Origin: Iris pallida
Taxonomy: Eukaryota > Streptophyta > Magnoliopsida > Asparagales > Iridaceae
DNA: 64,000 nucleotides
Direction: 5' to 3'
NCBI GenBank assembly: GCA_029216955.1
Contig: JANAVB010002199.1
Coordinates: forward strand, 16,767,555 to 16,831,554
Shown here: in pieces, positions 34,703-47,082 of the stretch
Layout of the letters: each line of letters starts with the position of its first letter
How positions within the stretch are numbered: position 1 is the stretch's first letter
Notes under the pieces: generated by a model
What the model saw: only the letters and a program-made list of their open reading frames with translations
What the model was told of the DNA's origin: nothing
Databases searched by the model: none
Position numbers and translations under genes: made by a program

Positions 34703-36385
34703 CACCAGGTGCAGGTGATCTTCCCACGAACCACCGAAGTCTAGTGTACAAGATCTCAACATATCTTCGAGAGTCTGGATCGAGCGTTCTGACTGGCCAT
34801 CAGTCTGCGGATGATAAGCGGAGCTGAACTGGAGACGAGTTCACAAACTCTCTTGCAGGCTACGCCAAAAGTGCGACGTAAATCTGGAATCTCTGTCCGA
34901 GGTGATACTGACTGGTACTCCGTGAAGCCTGACGATCTGCCTGAGGTACATCTCTGCTAGCTGAGCCGTCGACTGACCAACTCTGAACGGGAGAAAGTGA
35001 GCCACCTTCGTGAGCCTGTCTATGACAACCCAAATAGCGTCTCTGCCAGCCGGGGATCTAGGCAATCCAGTCACAAAATCCATGATTATATGCTCCCATT
35101 TCCACTCGGGAATCGGCAATGGTTGAAGTAGTCCAGCTGGTCTCTGATGTTCAGCCTTAACTTGTTGGCAGACTAAACATCGAGAGACAAACCGGGCTAT
35201 CTTCCTCTTCATGCCATTCCACCAAAAGTGCTGACGGATATCACGGTACATCTTCGTACCGCCGGGATGAATGGAATACTGCGAACTATGAGCCTCTGTC
35301 ATGATCTCCTGTCTGATATCTCTACTGGGTACACAAAGACGCTTTTCATGTCGAAGTGTACCGTCTTCATGGATACATAACTCTGGTCTTCGTCCTGCCT
35401 TACACTCTGCTCTGAGTCGCTGAAGCTTGGAATCTGCTGACTACGCCATCCGGATCCTCTCGACTATAGTGGACTGGACTTGCATGCTGGCCATCAATGC
35501 CACACTGGAAGGGATGACAACTTCTATACCCATCTTTTGAAGATCGGCTAACAGTTCTGGTTGCGCTATCAGGAAATAAACTCTGGCTCTCCTGCTCAAT
35601 GTATCCGCAACGACGTTGGCCTTCCCAGGATGATACTGCAAGTTAACATCATAATCCACAAGTAGCTCTAGCCATCTCCTCTGACGCATGTTAAGATCCT
35701 TCTGGGTGAAAACATACTTCAGGCTCTTGTGGTCGGTAAAAATTTCTACCCTATCTCCGTACAAGTAGTGCCTCCACAACTTAAGTACAAACACTACTGC
35801 TGCCAGCTCCAAGTCATGGGTTGGATAATTCCTCTCATGATCACGAAGTTGTCGCGATGCATATGCTATTACCTTCCCATGCTACATCAGAACATATCCT
35901 AAACCTCTGCCCGAAGCATCATAATATACTGAGAATCCTCCAGTTCCATCTGGAAGCGTGAGAATAGGAGCCGTCATCAAGCCTCGCTTCAACCTCTCAA
36001 AAGAATCCTGGCACTTTGCTGTCCAAGCAAACTGCACATCCTTGCGGGTCAACTGGGTCAATGGCGCTGAAATTCGAGCAAAGTCTGAAACAAATCGCCG
36101 GTAGTAGCCGGCCAAGCCAAGAAAACTGCGAACTTCTGCCACTGTGCTAGGTACCGGCCACGTTTCAATGGCCACGATCTTCTGGGGGTCCACTTCAACT
36201 CCTCCTCGGGTGATGATATGACCCAAGTACGAAATGCGATCGAGCCAGAACTCGCATTTACTAAACTTGGCATACAACTGGTGCTCTCTAAGAATCTGAA
36301 GGACAACTCGGAGATGTTGTTCATGCTCCGCTTCACTCTTGCTATAGACCAGGATGTCATCTAGGAACACAATCACGAACTGACC
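34703..36385 (-). pseudogene. Tekay-1 pol: reverse transcriptase C-half, RNase H, integrase N-part
   Basis: Reading right to left: the reverse transcriptase catalytic [10 protein letters not shown] starts the block (36376), then the thumb and RNase H ([30 protein letters not shown]), integrase zinc motif ([11 protein letters not shown] ... CLVCQQVK) and core ([16 protein letters not shown]), and it stops at the Tat-2 insertion after EDHLHLV. In-frame nonsense codons are at 35882-35884, 35441-35443 and 34841-34843. The front of the reverse transcriptase is absent here; an inverted block at 47083-47885 carries it. Confidence 0.9.
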
Positions 36386-36581
36386 GTTCCCGAGGCCATT
36401 GCCGACACAGGCCCAGGCATTCCAGCAGCAGAGACCGCAGCAGTATGCCCAAGCCCAAGCCCTGATCCAGAGCAGGCAGAGGAATTTTCAACAGAGGGGA
36501 CCCGCACCCAGGGGACATGGTCAAGTGCTGGCTTTGACCATGGAAGAAGAAGGAATTGCACCAGGTGAGGTGGTGGCAGGT
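36386..36581 (+). pseudogene. Tekay-1 gag C-terminus, inverted block (left part)
   Basis: The plus strand encodes a Gln-rich Gag tail ([18 protein letters not shown]...) and the linker to protease (EGIAPGEVVAG), opposite to the surrounding Tekay-1 pol. It is cut at CAGGT by Tekay-2 and resumes at 47083 in the same frame. Confidence 0.8.
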
Positions 36582-39276
36582 TGTCACTCCCTGATTCCGG
36601 TATACGTATTTTTAGCACGTATACTGCTTATTTGTAATTACGTATATTTATACGATATTTATTTTGTTGTATTTTTTCATGTATATCCCAAATTATTTGA
36701 CAAAATAATATTTCGTAATTTATTTTCTGTGATTTTAGTTTACAGTTTTGGCTCTAATTGGGTGACATGCTCTCGGTTCACTTGAACCCGTTGGGTCATC
36801 ATGAACCAACTTGGTTTAGATTTTATATAAAACTCATCTCCTTTTCTCTCCTCTCATTATTCCTCTCATTTATTTCCTCCACCAACCAAGGCAAGTGCCA
36901 ACTTGCTCAAGAGATGGATTTATATTTTGTTAATGATTTCTTACAAAATTATTTGTCGAAATATGTTCTTCTCCTCAATCTATACTAGTTTAGAACTTGA
37001 AAATTTCCATTTGAAGCTTTGATTTTTGTAGATCTAAGTCTTCTCCATTTTTGGATTTACATGGTTTTGATCTATTTTTGTTAGGATTTTGTGGGTTTTG
37101 ATGCTTCCATGTGGAAGAGAATTCAATTTTACTCAAGTTAGAACTTTGAAAATCTAGATTTGGTTTTGATTTGGTCAAGTTAAGAAAATTGGAAGTTTTT
37201 GGTGTTCTTGAGGAGGCTCTCGGCCTGGAAGAGAAGACCCTTCAGCCTGCGCTCTTTAGCGCAAGTTGAACTGCGCAGCTCGCCTTTTGACGAATTGCGC
37301 AACCCTTCGGCCAGCGCATTGCGCTGAGCTGAACTGCGCTGGAGCTCCTTAGCTCTAGCGCCATCCGATCCTGCGCAGTCTAATCCCTGCGCAATCTAAC
37401 TCTGCGCGATCTGATCCTGCGCAGTCTGATCCATGCGCAACCCGACTCTGGCGCAATCCATCTTCTGCGCCATCTCACCGCTGCGCAGTCTAATCCCTGC
37501 GCAGTCTAACCCTGCGCGTTTTGACTTCTGCGCATTTGACCATGCGCATTCTGACCTGGGATCTTATATATTATATTTTCTTGTATATATATAGGTGAAT
37601 GTTTGTGTATGCTATATATCCTTACGCCTTTTGTCCCGAACATGATATGAGCACTGATGTGACCCCGGAGAACAAAGTATTCCTTCCTGATACATGTACC
37701 TGAATGTCCCAGTTCTTGTTCACGCTCGACAAATGACTCGTAACTCCACGTGGCGTATTTGCATTGATACATTACACTAAGGAGGGTAGAACATGTTGAC
37801 ATACTAATTGACATGGATCCTCTTTGGGGTACTCGTACCAAAGTACGACTTTAGGAGGATAATCATGCAGGCCACAGCATGTGAGTCCAAGATTTCACCT
37901 AGGGTTAAACTAGGCAACTAAATATACTAGATACATGGGGAGGGTAGAATCCCGAGATCGTGCTACACCAGCCGCCTTGAGATATTGTCTTGACGCGCCG
38001 GCTGGTCTCCACGGATGCTGTGTCATCTGCAACGAGTGGATGACTGTATCCGATTAATTCCTGCTATATATTATATATTTTGGCAAGGTGGCCTTGCGAG
38101 GGACCTGTGCTCAATCATACCTGTCTACGCGAACCCCTAGGTTGGCTAGCCTTGCTGGAAAGATACGATCTGAGGATTTCTTAATAACATGATGCGAGGA
38201 TAACCTCGTCCCACTAGAAACTCGTAGACTTGACTGGCCGTGAAAATGACTTGCTTGTATTTTTCTTTTACTTTCCGCAAGTAACTGAGGAAAGTGGACT
38301 GTTATGGTGCGTGATCCAACCCATGTTCTTGTTTGATTGTTGGGTTGGTTATCGTACTATGACAGGTTGCGGACCGAAGTTACGAACGGAAGCCTTAATT
38401 TGATTGTGATGTGCTACTCCTATGAATGACTAAGGAACATGGCCCACCGCGGTACGTGATCCAACCCATGTTCTTGTTTGATTGTTGGGTTGGTTATCGT
38501 GCTGCGATGGTCTGTCGACCGACGTCACGACCAGGAGATCTTCTTACTTATATCTGTAAACTTATGTGAAGGTCATAGAGTGCGACGCGTCCCGGCTCCA
38601 TGTGGCACCTTTTGTCCTTGTTTGGTTGTAAGGGTGCCAGATGGGTCCGACGATGTAGCGCTACCCTATAGCCGCAGCATAAGCTTTATCCTTATCATTA
38701 TAACTGGGTTTTATCTTAACTCTTGTGCCCCTTTGGCGGTACTTGCTATTCGGGGCTGACCCCGCTGGTTTTGTTTGGCCAGATCTCGTAGCAGAGCCAG
38801 GGGACGCGATCCTTCTTCCTGACATCCATGGTGCATACTAGGAGCATGGCTGGTCGGGAACTCGAGTGGGTTTCTTCTCCACCACTCCTGCTTATACTTT
38901 TGCGGCGTTTAGCTACCGGCACCTGTTAGCCGGATTACTCGATATTTTGTGTCAGTACATAATTGTAATTAAACAGACTGCAGCTGTGTATAGTTTTGTA
39001 CTCCTGATTCTCTGAGATAGCTAAATTATAAAGCTAGTCTCTCATGATCATTTTGATGAAGCGTCGGGGACGCCTTACTGCTTTATCTTTAATGTTCATT
39101 TATTTGCTGATGTGATTTGATTGATTGAGACATAGAACTCTGTGGGACCATAGGAGACTCGATTGTAGCATGTACCCCCTAGTCTCTCGACAGCCACGAT
39201 CGCCGTATGACGTTACGTACCTCATATGGAGTAGCTGGCCTAGTCCGTCTCCGTATTTCGGTACTGGGGCGTGACA
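36582..39276 (+). repeat. Tekay-2 5' LTR
   Basis: It runs from TGTCACTCCC to GGGGCGTGACA. The TATA box TATATAA is at about 36824. A run of about 18-bp GCGCAGTCTAATCCCT-like units lies at 37240-37560, and a 50-bp segment with CCAACCCATGTTCTTG occurs twice near 38310 and 38452. Confidence 0.95.
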
Positions 39277-39583
39277 AGGTTTTAGTGGTGGCCCATGCAG
39301 GTCTATTTTTCAGACTTGTGGGGTATTGCGATTTATTAGGAGTCTCAATCAAAACTTGTTCCCCTTGAAATTCTTTTTCGAATTCTCTGTCCTTGCCTTG
39401 ATCTCTAACCTGACTTGCATCCTCGAAATCTTTCTCGTCCGGACTTGATAATCTTATATTCTTCTCTATAGGGGTGCTTCATTCTTAGTAGCGGGTGAGG
39501 CCCATGAGGAAGAGCAGCAAGAGCATGGCTCGACTGGGCAGCAACAGGGGAGAGAACCTTCTCCAGTGCAGGCACGAACAGAA
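39277..39583 (+). other. Tekay-2 leader with putative primer-binding region
   Basis: AGGTTTTAGTGGTGGCCCAT follows the LTR; Tekay-1 has TGGTTTTAGTGGTGGCCC at the same place. It does not match the initiator-Met site TGGTATCAGAGC common in plant elements. The frame of gag is already open from about 39452 without an ATG. Confidence 0.5.
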
Positions 39584-40954
39584 ATGGAACCAGAGGCAGT
39601 ACAGCCGCAGGTTATTGAAACTCCTGCAGCACCAGTAGCGACGACAGTACCAGATGCCGTAGCACTCCTGGAGATCATCCGGGGGTTTCTTGTCACTAAC
39701 CAACAGCAACAGACTCGGCAGCAGGAGCAGAACGTGCTGCTGAACCAAGGGATTCAGTTAGCTCTTGAGAGGAGTGCCGGGGTTGACTCGGGAGCCTCAG
39801 GAAGGTTCCGTCGCTTGAACCCGAGGTATTTTGATGGCACGGAGGATGCCATCACTGCGGATGCATGGATTCAAGACATCGAAGCCATTCTTGTGGCAGC
39901 CAAGGTTCCAGACGATGAGAAGGTTGATCAGGTCAAACTGGTACTTCAGGATCTTGCCCGCGACTGGTGGGCATCAGAAGAAGTTGGTACAAGACGCCCT
40001 ATTCGTTGGACCACCTTCAGTGACAGATTCAAGGCCAAGTATTTTGGCGTAGTAGCTCGATATGAGCTCCAGCAGAAGTTCATCAATCTCAAGCAAGCAG
40101 GCAAGACCGTAGATGGGTATGCAGCAGAGTTCTGCAGATTGTGCCGTTTTGCACCATCAATGGTGGCGACGGAGCCAGAGAAAGCTATGAGATTCCAGCA
40201 GGGACTTCATTTGGAATTATTGCAGCTTGTGGAAGGGCACGACTACCAGATGTTTGACGCTGTCTTGACAGCAGCTCGGAGGCACGAGCTCACCCAGCAG
40301 AGGTTGGCATCGAGGACAGGAGGTCAGAAGAGATCTTATTCCCAGGTTGGAGGAGGAGCCATACAGCGAACATCGGCACCAGCATCCAGTGTTCGTATTC
40401 ATGATACAGGAGCGCCGCAGAGGACGGCCGCGTCAACTATCACAGCGCCAGTTCGGCAGCAGCAGCCGAGGAATCAGCAGCAGCGTCAGAGGGCGCCCCA
40501 AGGTTGTACCTTCTGTGGTAAGGGAGGACACACTAGGGATGTGTGTCGGTCAGCGAATGGCTTGTGCTTGAGGTGTGGTAGTCCAGACCACCGCATTTCG
40601 ACTTGTCCTATGATGCAGAGGCCAGGAGGGCCAGCTCAGCAGTTTCCAGCGTTGCCAGCTCCAGGGGCAACCCCGAGTGGAGGGCCAGCATTAGCAGTAA
40701 GGCCCCTAGCCCAGCGTCTACCAACGCAGGCTCAGATGTTTCGCCAAGCGCAGGAAGCCGAAGGCCCTCAGAGGCAGCAACAGCATGGTCGAGGAAGGCC
40801 GCAACAAGGGGCTCCGCGGGGCCAGGCTCTCACATTAACCTTGGGAGAGGCTCTAGCATCTAGTGACGTGGTGGCAGGTAAAATTCTCGTCACCTCATTT
40901 CCTGCTGTAGCATTATTTGATTCAGGCGCTACTCATTCATTCATCTCTGCATAA
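39584..40954 (+). CDS. Tekay-2 gag and start of protease
   Basis: The first in-frame ATG is at 39584. The order is an acidic Gln-rich N-terminus, a Retrotrans_gag capsid region (RRLNPRYFDGTED to about DAVLTAARRHE), two zinc knuckles (CTFCGKGGHTRDVC and the less regular CLRCGSPDHRISTC), a Pro/Gln-rich tail, then the aspartic protease active site FDSGATHS. Translation stops at TAA 40952-40954 where the related Tekay-1 sequence continues (SFMSARF). The downstream frame is unchanged, so this is one nonsense mutation rather than a natural gag-pol boundary. Gag would assemble the particle that packages the RNA. Confidence 0.9.
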   Translation: MEPEAVQPQVIETPAAPVATTVPDAVALLEIIRGFLVTNQQQQTRQQEQNVLLNQGIQLALERSAGVDSGASGRFRRLNPRYFDGTEDAITADAWIQDIEAILVAAKVPDDEKVDQVKLVLQDLARDWWASEEVGTRRPIRWTTFSDRFKAKYFGVVARYELQQKFINLKQAGKTVDGYAAEFCRLCRFAPSMVATEPEKAMRFQQGLHLELLQLVEGHDYQMFDAVLTAARRHELTQQRLASRTGGQKRSYSQVGGGAIQRTSAPASSVRIHDTGAPQRTAASTITAPVRQQQPRNQQQRQRAPQGCTFCGKGGHTRDVCRSANGLCLRCGSPDHRISTCPMMQRPGGPAQQFPALPAPGATPSGGPALAVRPLAQRLPTQAQMFRQAQEAEGPQRQQQHGRGRPQQGAPRGQALTLTLGEALASSDVVAGKILVTSFPAVALFDSGATHSFISA

Positions 40955-43900
40955 TATGCTACACGGATTGGATTAGAGTTTGAGGCATTGCCGGAGAGGA
41001 TGGATATACTCACCGGCAATGGGCTCGTAGAAGTTAGCAGAGTACGCTTTTCATGTCCGGTCGAGGTGTGTGGGCATTTACTGCCCGCATCATTGATTGA
41101 ATTCCCTATGGGGAATTTTGATGTTGTTCTTGGCATGGACTGGTTGAGAGACAGTCATGCGACAATTGATTGTAGAGGAGGTAGGGTCATATTCAGCGTT
41201 CCTGGGATGGAACAGTTCATCTTTACTCGAACCTTGAAGAATCAGGCCGGAGGCGTCATTGCAGCAGCAGTGTCAGAGCCAGGACAGATTCCGAGAGTGG
41301 TCGAAGATTTTCTTGATGTATTCCCTGATGAGCTTCCAGGGATGCCCCCAGTCAGAGAGGTAGAATTTAGCATTGAGTTGAACCCTGGAACGAGGCCTAT
41401 TGCAGACAGAGTTTACAGAATGTCGTCGTCAGAACAGGATAAGTTGTATCAACATGAAGAAGAGTTGAAGTCTAAGGGATTCATCCGAGACAGTAAATCG
41501 CCCTGGGCCGCGCCAGTGATTCTAGTTCCCAAGAAGGATGGGTCGACGAGGATGTGCATCGACTACCGCAAGCTGAATGCAGTAACAGTGAAGAATAAGT
41601 ACCCGCTACCGAGGATTGATGACCTGTTTGATCAATTGAGCAAGGCCCGCATCTTTTCCAAGATCGATCTTCGTTCGGGGTACTATCAGGTGAGAGTCCG
41701 AGAGCAAGATATTCAGAAGACGGCATTCAGATCAAGATACGGGCATTATGAGTTTTTAGTAATGCCCTTTGGACTAACCAATGCCCCTGCAGTATTTATG
41801 GATTTGATGAACCGCATCTTTCTTCCTTATTTGGATAAATTTGTGGTAGTGTTCATAGATGACATTCTTGTCTATTCCAGCAGTATAGAGGAGCATGAGA
41901 AACATCTTAGGACTATCTTGCAGACATTGTGGGAGCATCAATTGTATGCGAAGCTCGACAAATGTGAATTCTGGTTAGATCACATCTCGTTCCTGGGGCA
42001 TGTAATTTCTGGGACAGGAGTGTCAGTAGATCCGAAGAAGATTGAGGCCGTAGAGCATTGGCCAGTCCCGAGAACGGTTGCAGAAGTGCGAAGTTTCTTA
42101 GGACTAGCTGGTTACTACAGATGGTTCGTGGCGGACTTTGCCAAGATCTCTGCGCCCTTAACGCGTTTGACGCACAAGGACGTAGAGTTTGTTTGGTCAG
42201 CTAGCTGTCAGGCATCATTTGAAGAATTGAAGAAGAGATTGATCTCAGCCCCGATCTTGACGCTTCCAGTGGGAGCGGGAGGCTTTACAGTATATTGTGA
42301 CGCATCTGGGAAGGGTCTTGGATGTGTATTGATGCAGCACGGAAAAGTGATAGCATATGCGTCTCGGCAGCTTCGAGACCATGAGAAGAATTACCCGACT
42401 CATAATTTAGAGTTAGCAGCTGTGGTGTTTTCACTCAAGTTGTGGAGGCATTATTTATACGGAGATCGGGTAGAGATCTATACTGATCATAAGAGTTTGA
42501 AATATGTATTCACGCAGCGAGATTTGAACATGAGGCAAAGAAGGTGGTTAGAACTACTGAAGGATTTTGACTTAGATCTTCAGTATCATCCAGGCAAGGC
42601 GAATATCGTTGCAGATGCACTGAGTAGGAGAAACAGTGCCTTTATCTTGACCTCGCAGAAGCATATTTTAGAAGATCTTCAGAGTATGGGAATCGAAGTA
42701 GTTTTACCGAGGGATATAGGAAGAATGACCAGTATGCAGATTCAGTCAACCTTAGTAGAGAGGATAAAGGCAGCACAAGCAAGAGATCCACAGATTCAGA
42801 AGTTGCGGTCAGAGTGTGAATCAGGCCGTAGAAAGGAATTAGTAATTCATGAGGATGGTACGCTCAGGTTTGGAAATAGACTCTGTGTACCGAGTGGAGA
42901 CCTTCGACAGGAAGTTATGTCCGAAGCTCATAGTTCCATTTATTCCATTCATCCAGGAGGAACGAAGATGTATCGAGATATCAGGCAGTACTTTTGGTGG
43001 GATGGCATGAAAAGAGAGATAGCGAGATTTGTATCCAAGTGTCTGGTATGTCAGCAGGTGAAAGCCGAGCAGCAGAGACCAGCAGGATTGCTCCAGCCGC
43101 TTCCTATCCCAGAATGGAAATGGGAGCACATCACGATGGATTTTGTGACCGGTTTACCTAGATCCCCGGCTGGCAAGAATGCGATCTGGGTAATAGTAGA
43201 TCGACTCACGAAGGTCGTTCATTTTCTTCCCTTCCGAGTTGGACAAACTACTGAGCAGTTAGCAGAAATGTACATGAAGCAGATAGTAAGGCAGCACGGT
43301 GTTCCAGTTAGTATAGTATCAGATCGGGATACGCGGTTTACTTCCCATTTTTGGCGGAGCTTGCACCAAAGTTTGGGAACCAAGTTAAGATTCAGTACTG
43401 CTTATCATCCACAAACTGACGGGCAATCAGAAAGAACCATTCAGACGTTAGAAGATATGCTACGGGCGTGCACCTTGGATTTTGGCGGATCTTGGGAGGA
43501 TCACCTTCATCTAGTGGAGTTCTCCTATAATAACAGCTATCAGGCTAGCATTCAGATGGTCCCGTTCGAAGCATTGTACGGAAGGAAGTGCAGGTCCCCT
43601 TTGGCATGGGACGACGTCGGAGAGCGAAAGTTGTTGGGGCCAGAGATGATCACGCAGACTGTGGAGATAGTTAAGTTGGTCAGAGAGCGCCTTCGAGTTG
43701 CATATGACCGACATCGTCATTGGGCAGATCAGCATCGTAGGCCTCTAGAGTTCAGAGTTGGCGACCAAGTGTTTCTGCGGATTTTGCCTACTCGGGGTAT
43801 CATCAGATTTGGAACCCGAGGAAAGCTTAGTCCAAGATACGTTGGTCCTTTCAAGATTCTCGCTCGGGTAGGCGATGTGGCTTATCGACTTGCCCTTCCG

Positions 43901-44179
43901 CCTTCGTTAACTGGCATACATGATGTGTTTCATGTGTCCCAGTTACGTGGGTACGTCCCGGATCCGAGTCATGTCCTCGATCATTCAGAGTTAGTCGTTG
44001 GTACCGACTTAACTTACGAGGAACAACCCGTATCTATTTTAGACCGGCGAGAGAAGGTACTCAAGAATCGGACGATCAGCCTTGTCCGTGTTGCTTGGAA
44101 CCATCACTCTCCGGGAGAATCAACTTGGGAGCACGAGGACGAGATCCGATCTCGGTATCCGCATTTGTTTGGTTTGTGA
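40955..44179 (+). CDS. Tekay-2 pol: protease, reverse transcriptase, RNase H, integrase, chromodomain
   Basis: The frame is open after the stop; its first ATG is near 40988. Counting from there: protease remainder (DVVLGMDWL), reverse transcriptase with Asp 227 (KIDLRSGY) and FIDD 289-292, RNase H acidic residues 438, 475, 500 and 543, integrase zinc motif His 648/655 and Cys 685/688, and integrase catalytic Asp 718, Asp 779 and Glu 815 with the expected D-x60-D-x35-E spacing. The chromodomain-like tail is about 1009-1060. All catalytic residues are present and there are no further stops, so enzyme sequence is intact apart from lacking continuity with gag. Length and order fit the Tekay (Del) chromovirus clade. 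Confidence 0.95.
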   Translation, partial: YATRIGLEFEALPERMDILTGNGLVEVSRVRFSCPVEVCGHLLPASLIEFPMGNFDVVLGMDWLRDSHATIDCRGGRVIFSVPGMEQFIFTRTLKNQAGGVIAAAVSEPGQIPRVVEDFLDVFPDELPGMPPVREVEFSIELNPGTRPIADRVYRMSSSEQDKLYQHEEELKSKGFIRDSKSPWAAPVILVPKKDGSTRMCIDYRKLNAVTVKNKYPLPRIDDLFDQLSKARIFSKIDLRSGYYQVRVREQDIQKTAFRSRYGHYEFLVMPFGLTNAPAVFMDLMNRIFLPYLDKFVVVFIDDILVYSSSIEEHEKHLRTILQTLWEHQLYAKLDKCEFWLDHISFLGHVISGTGVSVDPKKIEAVEHWPVPRTVAEVRSFLGLAGYYRWFVADFAKISAPLTRLTHKDVEFVWSASCQASFEELKKRLISAPILTLPVGAGGFTVYCDASGKGLGCVLMQHGKVIAYASRQLRDHEKNYPTHNLELAAVVFSLKLWRHYLYGDRVEIYTDHKSLKYVFTQRDLNMRQRRWLELLKDFDLDLQYHPGKANIVADALSRRNSAFILTSQKHILEDLQSMGIEVVLPRDIGRMTSMQIQSTLVERIKAAQARDPQIQKLRSECESGRRKELVIHEDGTLRFGNRLCVPSGDLRQEVMSEAHSSIYSIHPGGTKMYRDIRQYFWWDGMKREIARFVSKCLVCQQVKAEQQRPAGLLQPLPIPEWKWEHITMDFVTGLPRSPAGKNAIWVIVDRLTKVVHFLPFRVGQTTEQLAEMYMKQIVRQHGVPVSIVSDRDTRFTSHFWRSLHQSLGTKLRFSTAYHPQTDGQSERTIQTLEDMLRACTLDFGGSWEDHLHLVEFSYNNSYQASIQMVPFEALYGRKCRSPLAWDDVGERKLLGPEMITQTVEIVKLVRERLRVAYDRHRHWADQHRRPLEFRVGDQVFLRILPTRGIIRFGTRGKLSPRYVGPFKILARVGDVAYRLALPPSLTGIHDVFHVSQLRGYVPDPSHVLDHSELVVGTDLTYEEQPVSILDRREKVLKNRTISLVRVAWNHHSPGESTWEHEDEIRSRYPHLFGL

Positions 44180-44366
44180 GGTATATCTTTATGCCATAAT
44201 GACACGATCCCACATTCACTGCACCTGCTTGTATTGTACTTTTGTGATGTAAATAATAACTGCTTGTTAGTTAACTTGCATATGATTGTGCCTTGCTTAT
44301 CCTGATCTTTCAATCCTGTCTTGGCTGGAAATTCCGAGGACGAAATTTTTCTAAGAAGGGTAGAGA
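44180..44366 (+). promoter_or_regulatory. Tekay-2 3' untranslated region and polypurine tract
   Basis: AGAAGGGTAGAGA directly precedes the 3' LTR, after CCGAGGACGAAATTTTTC, a block shared with Tekay-1. Confidence 0.75.
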
Positions 44367-47077
44367 TGTCACTCCCTGATTCCGGTATACGTATTTTTAG
44401 CACGTATACTGCTTATTTGTAATTACGTATATTTATACGATATTTATTTTGTTGTATTTTTTCATGTATATCCCAAATTATTTGACAAAATAATATTTCG
44501 TAATTTATTTTCTGTGATTTTAGTTTACAGTTTTGGCTCTAATTGGGTGACATGCTCTCGGTTCACTTGAACCCGTTGGGTCATCATGAACCAACTTGGT
44601 TTAGATTTTATATAAAACTCATCTCCTTCTCTCTCCTCTCATTATTCCTCTCATTTATTTCCTCCACCAACCAAGGCAAGTGCCAACTTGCTCAAGAGAT
44701 GGATTTATATTTTGTTAATGATTTCTTACAAAATTATTTGTCGAAATATGTTCTTCTCCTGAATCTATACTAGTTTAGAACTTGAAAATTTCCATTTGAA
44801 GCTTTGATTTTTGTAGATCTAAGTCTTCTCCATTTTCGGATTTACATGGTTTTGATCTATTTTTGTTAGGATTTTGTGGATTTTGATGCTTCCATGTGGA
44901 AGAGAATTCAATTTTACTCAAGTTAGAACTTTGAAAATCTAGATTTGGTTTTGATTTGGTCAAGTTAAGGAAATTGGAAGTTTTTGGTGTTCTTGAGGAG
45001 GCTCTCGGCCTGGAAGAGAAGACCCTTCAGCCTGCGCTCTTTAGCGCAAGTTGAACTGCGCAGCTCACCTTTTGACGAATTGCACAACCCTTCGGCCAGC
45101 GCATTGCGCTGAGCTGAACTGCGCTGGCGCTCCTTAGCTCTAGCGCCATCCGATCCTGCGCAGTCTAATCCCTGCGCAATCTAACTCTGCGCGATCTGAT
45201 CCTGCGCAGTCTAACCGCTGCGCAGTCTGATCCATGCGCAACCCGACTCTGGCGCAATCCATCTTCTGCGCCATCTCACCGCTGCGCAGTCTAATCCCTG
45301 CGCAGTCTAACCCTGCGCGTTTTGACTTCTGCGCATTTGACCATGCGCATTCTGACCTGGGATCTTATATATTATATTTTCTTGTATATATATAGGTGAA
45401 TGTTTGTGTATGCTATATATCCTTACGCCTTTTGTCCCGAGCATGATATGAGCACTGATGTGACCCCGGAGAACAAAGTGTTCCTTCCTGATACATGTAC
45501 CTGAATGTCCCAGTTCTTGTTCACGCTCGACAAATGACTCGTAACTCCACGTGGCGTATTTGCATTGATACATTACACTAAGGAGGGTAGAACATGTTGA
45601 CATACTAATTGACATGGATCCTCTTTGGGGTACTCGTACCAAAGTACGACTTTAGGAGGATAATCATGCAGGCCACAGCATGTGAGTCCAAGATTTCACC
45701 TAGGGTTAAACTAGGCAACTAAATATACTAGATGCATGGGGAGGGCAGAATCCCGAGATCGTGCTACACCAGCCGCCTTGAGATATTGTCTTGACGCGCC
45801 GGCTGGTCTCCACGGATGCTGTGTCATCTGCAACGAGTGGATGACTGTATCCGATTAATTCCTGCTATATATTATATGTTTTGGCAAGGTGGCCTTGCGA
45901 GGGACCTGTGCTCAATCATACCTGTCTACGCGAACCCCTGGGTTGGCTAGCCTTGCTGGAAAGATACGATCTGAGGATTTCTTAATAACATGATGCGAGG
46001 ATAACCTCGTCCCACTAGAAACTCGTAGACTTGACTGGCCGTGAAAATGACTTGCTTGTATTTTTCTTTTACTTTCCGCGAGTAACTGAGGAAAGCGGAC
46101 TGTTATGGTGCGTGATCCAACCCATGTTCTTGTTTGATTGTTGGGTTGGTTATCGTACTATGACAGGTTGCGGACCGAAGTTACGAACGGAAGCCTTAAT
46201 TTGATTGTGATGTGCTACTCCTGTGAATGACTAAGGAACATGGCCCACCGCGGTACGTGATCCAACCCATGTTCTTGTTTGATTGTTGGGTTGGTTATCG
46301 TGCTGCGATGGTCTGTCGACCGACGTCACGACCAGGAGATCTTCTTACTTATATCTGTAAACTTATGTGAAGGTCATAGAGTGCGACGCGTCCCGGCTCC
46401 ATGTGGCACCTTTTGTCCTTGTTTGGTTGTAAGGGTGCCAGATGGGTCCGACGATGTAGCGCTACCCTATAGCCGCAGCATAAGCTTTATCCTTATCATT
46501 ATAACTGGGTTTTATCTTAACTCTTATGCCCCTTTGGCGGTACTTGCTATTCGGGGCTGACCCCGCTGGTTTTGTTTGGCCAGATCTCATAGCAGAGCCA
46601 GGGGACGCGATCCTTCTTCCTGACATCCATGGTGCATACTAGGAGCATGGCTGGTCGGGGACTCGAGTGGGTTTCTTCTCCACCACTCCTGCTTATACTT
46701 TTGCGGCATTTAGCCACCGGTACCTGTTAGCCGGATTACTCGATATTTTATGTTAGTACATAATTGTAATTAAACAGACTGCAGCTGTGTATAGTTTTGT
46801 ACTCCTGATTCTCTGAGATAGCTAAATTATAAAGCTAGTCTCTCATGATCATTTTGATGAAGCGTCGGGGACGCCTTACTGCTTTATCTTTAATGTTCAT
46901 TTATTTGCTGATGTGATTTGATTGATTGAGACATAGAACTCTGTGGGACCATAGGAGACTCGATTGTAGCATGTACCCCCTAGTCTCTCGATAGCCACGA
47001 TCGCCGTATGACGTTACGTACCTCATATGGAGTAGCTGGCCTAGTCCGTCTCCGTATTTCGGTACTGGGGCGTGACA
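44367..47077 (+). repeat. Tekay-2 3' LTR
   Basis: Same sequence as 36582-39276 with about 26 substitutions, plus an extra GCAGTCTAACCGCTGC-like unit in the GCGCA array (near 45210). Confidence 0.95.
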
Positions 47078-47082
47078 CAGGT

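Larger units (their letters stand above)
36582..47077 (+). mobile_element. Tekay-2: complete Ty3/gypsy Tekay element
   Basis: It has LTRs of 2695 and 2711 bp, target duplication CAGGT on both sides (36577-36581, 47078-47082), a leader, gag, protease, reverse transcriptase, RNase H, integrase, chromodomain-like tail and polypurine tract, all on the plus strand. By eye the LTRs differ at about 26 positions, mostly transitions, plus one indel of about 16-18 bp. The only coding defect I see is TAA at 40952-40954. This is the best-preserved element in the window. Confidence 0.95.

Noticed and set aside
38478..38759. 93-codon frame present in both Tekay-2 LTRs
   Set aside because: It is identical because LTR copies are identical at insertion; there is no promoter context or domain.
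47008..47082. N-terminal extension of the 309-codon plus frame that starts at 47008
   Set aside because: This part is Tekay-2 LTR sequence; the protease frame enters only after the LTR end at 47077.
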